Shown piece after piece: positions 4,304 to 8,121 of a stretch of DNA of 8,121 bases. Each line of letters opens with the position of its first letter. Position 1 is the first letter of the stretch. Source of the DNA: Pigmentiphaga sp. (GTDB lineage Bacteria > Pseudomonadota > Gammaproteobacteria > Burkholderiales > Burkholderiaceae_B). The stretch is taken from contig JALOAI010000059.1 in assembly GCA_023228945.1 (NCBI GenBank), positions 1 through 8,121 on the forward strand, in the 5' to 3' direction. The notes below the pieces were generated by a model, which did not search any database, was not told where the DNA came from, and saw only the letters and a list, made by a program, of their open reading frames with translations. A program made the position numbers and the translations under genes.

Positions 4304-4602
4304 GCTTCAAGGATTTCGTCACTGAGGATCGAAGGCTTTTCATTCTGCGCCTGCTCGTGGACATCGGCGGCAGCGGCAACGAGAGCGTCGTCTATGACGG
4401 ATGCCGGGCGGCCGGCCACCGGCGCGGTGTCACCCGTGACGTGGTGCGCGCCGATCTGGAATGGCTGCGCACGCGCCACCTGGTCATCTTCGAGTGGTAC
4501 GAGGATACGGTCCTGGTCGCGGTCCTCACCTCGCGCGGCGCTGATGTCGCCAGCGGCGATGTCGAGGTCGAGGGTGTCAAGCGCCCCACCTCCTTCCGGT
4601 GA
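4300..4602 (+). CDS. Mu gp26-like phage protein (winged-helix-like)
   Basis: The product is 100 residues. GAAGG (4288-4292) lies seven bases before ATG 4300, which overlaps the gp25-like stop. Residues 3-20 are a helix (FKDFVTEDRRLFILRLLV), followed by GNESVVYDGCRAAGHRRGVTRDVVRADLEWLRTRHLV, which reads as a winged-helix recognition core, then a beta hairpin (IFEWYEDTVLVAVLTSRGADVASG) and a polar tail ending VKRPTSFR. This matches the small conserved protein that sits between gp25 and gp27 in Mu-like phages (VpaChn25_0724-type). A nucleic-acid-binding role is likely from the fold. A link to DNA packaging is inferred only from its neighbours. Confidence 0.78.
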   Translation: MSFKDFVTEDRRLFILRLLVDIGGSGNESVVYDGCRAAGHRRGVTRDVVRADLEWLRTRHLVIFEWYEDTVLVAVLTSRGADVASGDVEVEGVKRPTSFR

Positions 4603-4607
4603 CCGGC

Positions 4608-5159
4608 ATGGGTCGCCAGTCTTCCATCCGCCGCCTTCCCGCCGAGGTCCGCGAGCTGATCGGCGATCTGCGCGAGCGCGGCCGCACGATCGATGAGGTG
4701 CTGGAGAAGCTGCGCGAGCTGGACGTTGAGGTCTCGCGCTCGGCGCTCGGCCGCCACGTCAAGCAGCTCGACGCGATCGGAGCCGAGATCAGGCGTTCCC
4801 GCACCATCGCCGAGGCGCTTGTCCGGCGCTATGGCGAAGCGCCCGAAAGCCGCACGGCCAGGCTCAATATCGAGCTGATGCACGCCTTCATCAACAAGCT
4901 GATGATTTCCGAGGATGGCGAGATCGTCTCGCTCGACGCCAAGGAGGCCATGTTCGTGGCGACCGCGCTCCAGAAGCTCGCCCAGGCGTCCAAGCAGGAC
5001 CTCGACCGCGAGGCGGTGCTGCGCCAGGAGTTCGCCCAGAAAATCGATCGCAAGCTCGCCGAGGCCGAGGCCGAGCTGGCCGATGCCGAAACCGGCGCTG
5101 CCGATCCAAAGGCGGTGCTGCGCCGCATCCGCGAAGATGTCTACGGGATTTTCTCATGA
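4608..5159 (+). CDS. Mu gp27-like protein (DUF3486), probable small terminase subunit
   Basis: The product is 183 residues. The N-terminus MGRQSSIRRLPAEVRELIGDL fits the family's conserved opening, so ATG 4608 (with GGTGA at 4598-4602) is preferred. A GTG at 4599 overlapping the previous stop would add three residues and cannot be excluded. Residues 26-56 form a helix-turn-helix (TIDEVLEKLRELDVEVSRSALGRHVKQL). Residues 60-130 are helical, and 131-175 form a charged Glu/Ala-rich coiled coil. The DNA-binding N-terminus, coiled-coil oligomerisation region and position immediately before the large terminase support a role in recognising phage DNA for packaging. Its stop overlaps the next start (ATGA). 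Confidence 0.85.
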   Translation: MGRQSSIRRLPAEVRELIGDLRERGRTIDEVLEKLRELDVEVSRSALGRHVKQLDAIGAEIRRSRTIAEALVRRYGEAPESRTARLNIELMHAFINKLMISEDGEIVSLDAKEAMFVATALQKLAQASKQDLDREAVLRQEFAQKIDRKLAEAEAELADAETGAADPKAVLRRIREDVYGIFS

Positions 5160-6523
5160 GCGGCCCCGCTGTCCCGCTGCACGGTTTCCAGCGCCGGTGG
5201 TTCCTCGATCGGTCCCGCTTCAAGATCGGCATGTTCGCTCGCCAGACCGGCAAGACCTTCACCACCACCCTGGAGATCGTGGACGATTGCTTCGAAGCGT
5301 TCACGCTCGGGCAGCGCCGCCGCTGGGTCATCCTTTCGCGCGGCGAGCGCCAGGCGAAGGAGGCTATGGATGAGGGCGTGAAGGTCCATGCAAAGGCTTA
5401 TCAAATGGCCTTTGAGGAAAACGAGTATGAGATCGAGGGCGCGGGCGATGTGCGCTACAAGGCGCTTGAGGTCACCCTGCCGGGCGGCTCGCGCATCACG
5501 GCACTGCCCGCCAACCCGGACACGGCGCGCGGCTTCTCGGCTTCCGTGTTTCTCGATGAGTTCGCTTTCCACCATGACAGCCGGGCGATCTGGAAGGCGC
5601 TCTTTCCGGTCATCTCGGCCGGCCATCGCATCCGCGTGGTCTCGACGCCGAACGGCAAGGGCAACAAGTTCTACGAGCTGATGACGGCCGACGACGCCGA
5701 GGCGTGGTCGCGTCACATTGTCGATATCCACCAGGCGGTCGCCGATGGCCTGCCGCGCGACATAGATGAGCTGCGCGCCGGTATCGCCGACGAGGATGCC
5801 TGGGCGCAGGAATACGAGCTGCAATGGCTGGACGAGGCCAGCTCCTGGCTTCCCTATGATCTGATCCTTGGCGTCGAGAGCGGGATGGCCGGCGACCCTG
5901 ATGGCTATCAGGGCGGGCCGTGCTTCATCGGCAATGACATCGCCCGGCGCAATGACCTCTGGGTCGCCTGGGTCTGGGAGCAGGTCGGCGACACCTTCTG
6001 GGCGCGCGAGATCGTGACGCTCAAGAACGCCAGCTTCTCCGAGCAGGAGGATCGCCTGCACGAGCTGATGGTCCGTTACAACCCGGTGCGGCTGGTCATG
6101 GACCAGACCGGCATGGGCGAAAAGCCGGTCGAGGATGCGCAGCGCCGCTATGGCGAGCTGCGCGTCGAGGGCGTCATCATGACGCCGGCCCGCCAGCTCG
6201 ATATGGCCACCAACGCCAAGCAGCTGTTTGAGGATAAGCGCGTCCGCATCCCGGCCGGCGACCCGGTGCTGCGCGCGGACCTGCACAAGCTCAAGAAGAC
6301 GGTCGGGCCGACCGGCCATCCACGCCTCGTCGCCGATCGGGATGCTGCCGGCCACGCCGACCGGACCTGGGCGGCCTTCATGGGGCTGGCCGGGGCATCC
6401 GATGGCGTCATCGAATACGGCTATCGGCCCGCGCCGAAGCTGCACAAACTGTCCGGCTACGATGAGGATGACGATCGCGCCATGCAGGTCGGGCCGAGGT
6501 TCGGAAGAAGGGGTGCATGGTAA
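5156..6523 (+). CDS. Large terminase subunit (Mu gp28-like)
   Basis: The product is 455 residues. The ATPase half has a Walker A-type ARQTGKT (28-34, Lys33), a Walker B with Asp134-Glu135 in SVFLDEFAF, and a coupling motif STP (163-165) in VVSTPNGKG. The C-terminal half resembles the RNase H-like nuclease of terminases: GNDIARRND (Asp261), LVMDQTGMG (Asp316) and HADRTWA (Asp402) are the likely metal-binding acidic residues. The enzyme cuts DNA and pumps it into the prohead. In Mu-like phages packaging starts near the left end and proceeds by headful, taking in flanking host DNA. It is somewhat shorter than I recall for Mu gp28. The ATG overlaps the gp27-like stop, with CGGGA upstream. No lesion is visible. 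Confidence 0.92.
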   Translation: MSGPAVPLHGFQRRWFLDRSRFKIGMFARQTGKTFTTTLEIVDDCFEAFTLGQRRRWVILSRGERQAKEAMDEGVKVHAKAYQMAFEENEYEIEGAGDVRYKALEVTLPGGSRITALPANPDTARGFSASVFLDEFAFHHDSRAIWKALFPVISAGHRIRVVSTPNGKGNKFYELMTADDAEAWSRHIVDIHQAVADGLPRDIDELRAGIADEDAWAQEYELQWLDEASSWLPYDLILGVESGMAGDPDGYQGGPCFIGNDIARRNDLWVAWVWEQVGDTFWAREIVTLKNASFSEQEDRLHELMVRYNPVRLVMDQTGMGEKPVEDAQRRYGELRVEGVIMTPARQLDMATNAKQLFEDKRVRIPAGDPVLRADLHKLKKTVGPTGHPRLVADRDAAGHADRTWAAFMGLAGASDGVIEYGYRPAPKLHKLSGYDEDDDRAMQVGPRFGRRGAW

Positions 6524-8076
6524 TGGCGCAGCTGCTCGATCAGTGGGGTCAGCCGGTCCAGATCAACAGGCTCCGCGAGGAACAGGCTGCGCCCTCGCTC
6601 GCCAGCGTTCGCCAGGTTGTCGGCGGTCACCCGGCGCAGGGCCTGACGCCGGCCAGGCTCACCGGCCTCCTGCGCAACGCCGAGCAGGGTGACGCGATCG
6701 CGTATCTGGAGCTGGCCGAGGAGATGGAGGAAAAGGACCTCCATTATCTCTCGGTGCTCGGCACCCGCAAGCGCGCCGTCGCCCAGCTCGAAATCACCGT
6801 CGAGAGCGCCTCGGACGAAAAGGCCGATGTCGAGAATGCCGACCTCGTGCGCGACTGGCTGCGCCGCGAGGAGCTTGAGGATGAGCTGTTCGATATTCTC
6901 GACGCGATCGGCAAGGGCTTCTCGGTCACCGAGATCATGTGGGAGATGTCGGCGAAGCAATGGTGGCCGGCGCTGCTCAAGCACCGCGATCCGCGCTGGT
7001 TCGAGTTCGACCGCGAGGATGGCGAGACGCTCTATCTGCGCGGCGAAGGCGGGCCGGAGCCGTTGCAGCCGTTCAAATATGTCCGGCATTTCAGCAAGGC
7101 GAAGTCCGGCATCCCGATCCGGGGCGGCATCGCGCGGGCGGCCGCATGGGCATATCTGTTCAAGAATTACGACCTCAAGGACTGGGTGACCTATATCGAG
7201 GTCCATGGCCAGCCGCTGCGCGTCGGCAAATACCACACCGGCGCGACCGAGGCCGACAAGGAAATCCTCCTGCGCGCCGTCGCCAATATCGGCTCGGACG
7301 CCGCCGCCATCATCCCGCAGAACATGCTGATCGAGTTTGTCGAGGCGGCCAAGCAGGGCGGCGCGACCGACCTTTACGAAAAGCTCGCCGACTGGCTCGA
7401 TCGCCAGGTGTCCAAGGCCGTGCTCGGCCAGACGCTGACCACCGAGGTGTCGTCCGGCTCGCTGGCGGCCGCCAAGGTCCATGAGGATGTGCGCCGCGAC
7501 ATCATGCGCTCGGACGCCCGCCAGCTCGCCGCCACCATCAACCGCGATCTGGTCAGGCCGCTGATCGACCTCAACCGGGGGCCGCAGGAAAACTATCCGC
7601 GCATCGTCATCGGCCTGCCGTCCAACATCGACATGAAGCAATATGCCGAGGCGGTCGGCCAGCTGGTCGATCGCGGCATGAAGGTCGAGCAGTCCGTGGT
7701 GCGTGACAAGCTCGGCCTGCCTGAGCCGGAGCCCGATGCCGACCTGCTGACGCCGCCGGGGCAGGCCGCGCCCGAGGTGTCGGCCCCGATCCATTCCGCC
7801 AGGCCGGCGCGGGTCGCCCGCCACTCGGCCGATCAGATCGATCACCTGGTCGACCAGGTCGCCGACGAATGGGAGGAAGTCATGGAGCCGATGGTCACGC
7901 CGGTGCGCGAGCTGCTGGCCGACGCCGGCTCGCTCGAAGAGGCCCGCGATCGCCTGGCCGAGCTGATTTCCACCATGGACACCTCGGCCCTTGAGGAGGT
8001 GCTGTTGCGCGCGGGCTTCCCGGCCCGCCTCGCAGGCAGGCTGGAGGCTGATCTTGGCCGACGAAATCGAACTTGA
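6523..8076 (+). CDS. Portal protein (Mu gp29-like, DUF935)
   Basis: The product is 517 residues, near the length of Mu gp29. The start at 6523 (TAATG overlap with the terminase stop, AAGGGG nine bases upstream) gives MAQLLDQWGQPV, which matches the family opening. ATG 6517 would add two residues. DUF935 features include GLTPARLTGLLRNAEQGDAIAYLELAEEMEEKDLHYLSVLGTRKRAV (40-85), DILDAIGKGFSVTEIMW (124-140), a WWPALLKHRDPRWF segment (147-160), GGIARAAAWAYLFKNYDLKDWVTYIEVHGQPLRVGKY (205-241) and SKAVLGQTLTTE. It would form the dodecameric ring at the head vertex through which DNA passes and to which terminase docks. The last ~150 residues are acidic and variable. Its end overlaps the next gene by 23 bases. 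Confidence 0.92.
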   Translation: MAQLLDQWGQPVQINRLREEQAAPSLASVRQVVGGHPAQGLTPARLTGLLRNAEQGDAIAYLELAEEMEEKDLHYLSVLGTRKRAVAQLEITVESASDEKADVENADLVRDWLRREELEDELFDILDAIGKGFSVTEIMWEMSAKQWWPALLKHRDPRWFEFDREDGETLYLRGEGGPEPLQPFKYVRHFSKAKSGIPIRGGIARAAAWAYLFKNYDLKDWVTYIEVHGQPLRVGKYHTGATEADKEILLRAVANIGSDAAAIIPQNMLIEFVEAAKQGGATDLYEKLADWLDRQVSKAVLGQTLTTEVSSGSLAAAKVHEDVRRDIMRSDARQLAATINRDLVRPLIDLNRGPQENYPRIVIGLPSNIDMKQYAEAVGQLVDRGMKVEQSVVRDKLGLPEPEPDADLLTPPGQAAPEVSAPIHSARPARVARHSADQIDHLVDQVADEWEEVMEPMVTPVRELLADAGSLEEARDRLAELISTMDTSALEEVLLRAGFPARLAGRLEADLGRRNRT

Positions 8077-8121
8077 GCCGCTCGCGCCGCAGGAGGCGAT
8101 CGACGCCTTCCGCCGCAAGGG
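8054..8121 (+). CDS. Head morphogenesis protein (Mu gp30/F-like), 3' truncated by window edge
   Basis: Only 22 complete codons are visible, reading (M)ADEIELEPLAPQEAIDAFRRK. A TTG start at 8054 is supported by GGAGG at 8043-8047, six bases upstream; no ATG is available nearby in this frame. The 'APQEAIDAFRRK' opening fits the N-terminus of SPP1 gp7/Mu F-type head morphogenesis proteins, which often begin with a P-x-EAI-x-x-FR-x-K segment. Position directly after the portal gene is where Mu gp30 lies. The protein would be a minor head component joined to the portal. The 23-base overlap with the portal end suggests coupled translation. Confidence 0.72.
   Translation, partial: MADEIELEPLAPQEAIDAFRRK

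Larger units (their letters stand above)
1..8121 (+). mobile_element. Mu-like transposable prophage segment (early-regulatory, lysis and packaging modules)
   Basis: The gene order is GemA/gp16, Mor-like activator, lysis genes, gp25 (DUF2730), gp26, gp27 (DUF3486), gp28 terminase, gp29 portal (DUF935) and gp30/F. This is the order known from Mu and its relatives, and all genes are co-directional with overlapping ends. No transposase A or B gene, repressor or phage end is visible, so both borders lie outside the window. Whether the element is intact cannot be judged, but none of the genes seen here has a frameshift or internal stop. Confidence 0.93.

Noticed and set aside
5141..6445. A 434-codon minus-strand open frame across the terminase gene
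   Set aside because: Shadow of the terminase coding frame. No motif, and the plus strand has Walker A/B and nuclease motifs.
6457..8118. A 553-codon open frame on the minus strand across the whole portal gene
   Set aside because: GC-rich DNA with G/C-ending codons leaves antisense frames open. The translation has no recognisable domain and is His/Arg/Asp-rich in the usual shadow style, while the plus frame is a clear DUF935 portal.
1..8121. CRISPR arrays, tRNA or rRNA genes, and insertion sequences
   Set aside because: No regularly spaced direct repeats, cloverleaf-like segments, transposase frames or terminal inverted repeats were seen. The window is almost fully occupied by phage coding sequence.

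Overview
The window is part of a Mu-like transposable prophage (or phage) in a GC-rich bacterium. Codon choice is strongly biased to G/C at third positions. The protein style fits an alphaproteobacterium such as a member of the Rhizobiales, Rhodobacterales or Sphingomonadales, but no host gene is visible, so the host is inferred. Every supported gene is on the plus strand. Genes are packed with ATGA, TAATG or longer overlaps, leaving only two gaps above 100 bases (269-396 and 2124-2254).

Layout. (1) Positions 2-268 hold the 3' end of a gene that starts before the window. Its last ~35 codons look like the variable repeat (VR) of a diversity-generating retroelement (DGR). The residue pattern is that of a C-type-lectin/FGE-fold DGR target, and nearly every expected AAC codon has become a codon one A-substitution away. 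The stop codon is followed by a GC-rich hairpin with a GATA tetraloop. No reverse transcriptase or template repeat lies in the window. (2) Positions 397-2123 form a cluster of small regulatory or early genes: a winged-helix-like protein, a GemA/gp16 (DUF1018) homologue, three small proteins of unknown function, and a Mor-like transcription activator. (3) The 131-base gap 2124-2254 carries a weak terminator-like hairpin, a second hairpin, and an AT-rich inverted repeat directly before the next gene. It is the natural place for the Mor-dependent promoter. (4) Positions 2255-3980 are the lysis module: an amidase endolysin with a peptidoglycan-binding domain, a holin-like membrane protein, a small membrane protein overlapped out of frame by an Rz1-like lipoprotein, and a 50-residue membrane protein. 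(5) Positions 3977-8121 are the start of the Mu head and packaging module in canonical order: gp25-like (DUF2730), gp26-like, gp27-like (DUF3486, probable small terminase), gp28-like (large terminase), gp29-like (DUF935 portal), and the first codons of a gp30/F-like head morphogenesis protein.

The genes fit the Mu programme. Early products lead to the Mor-like activator, which would switch on the lysis-packaging-head operon from the promoter region near 2124-2254. The least ordinary element is the putative DGR target at the left edge. If confirmed, the prophage would carry a hypervariable protein gene next to its early/middle regulatory block rather than in the tail module.
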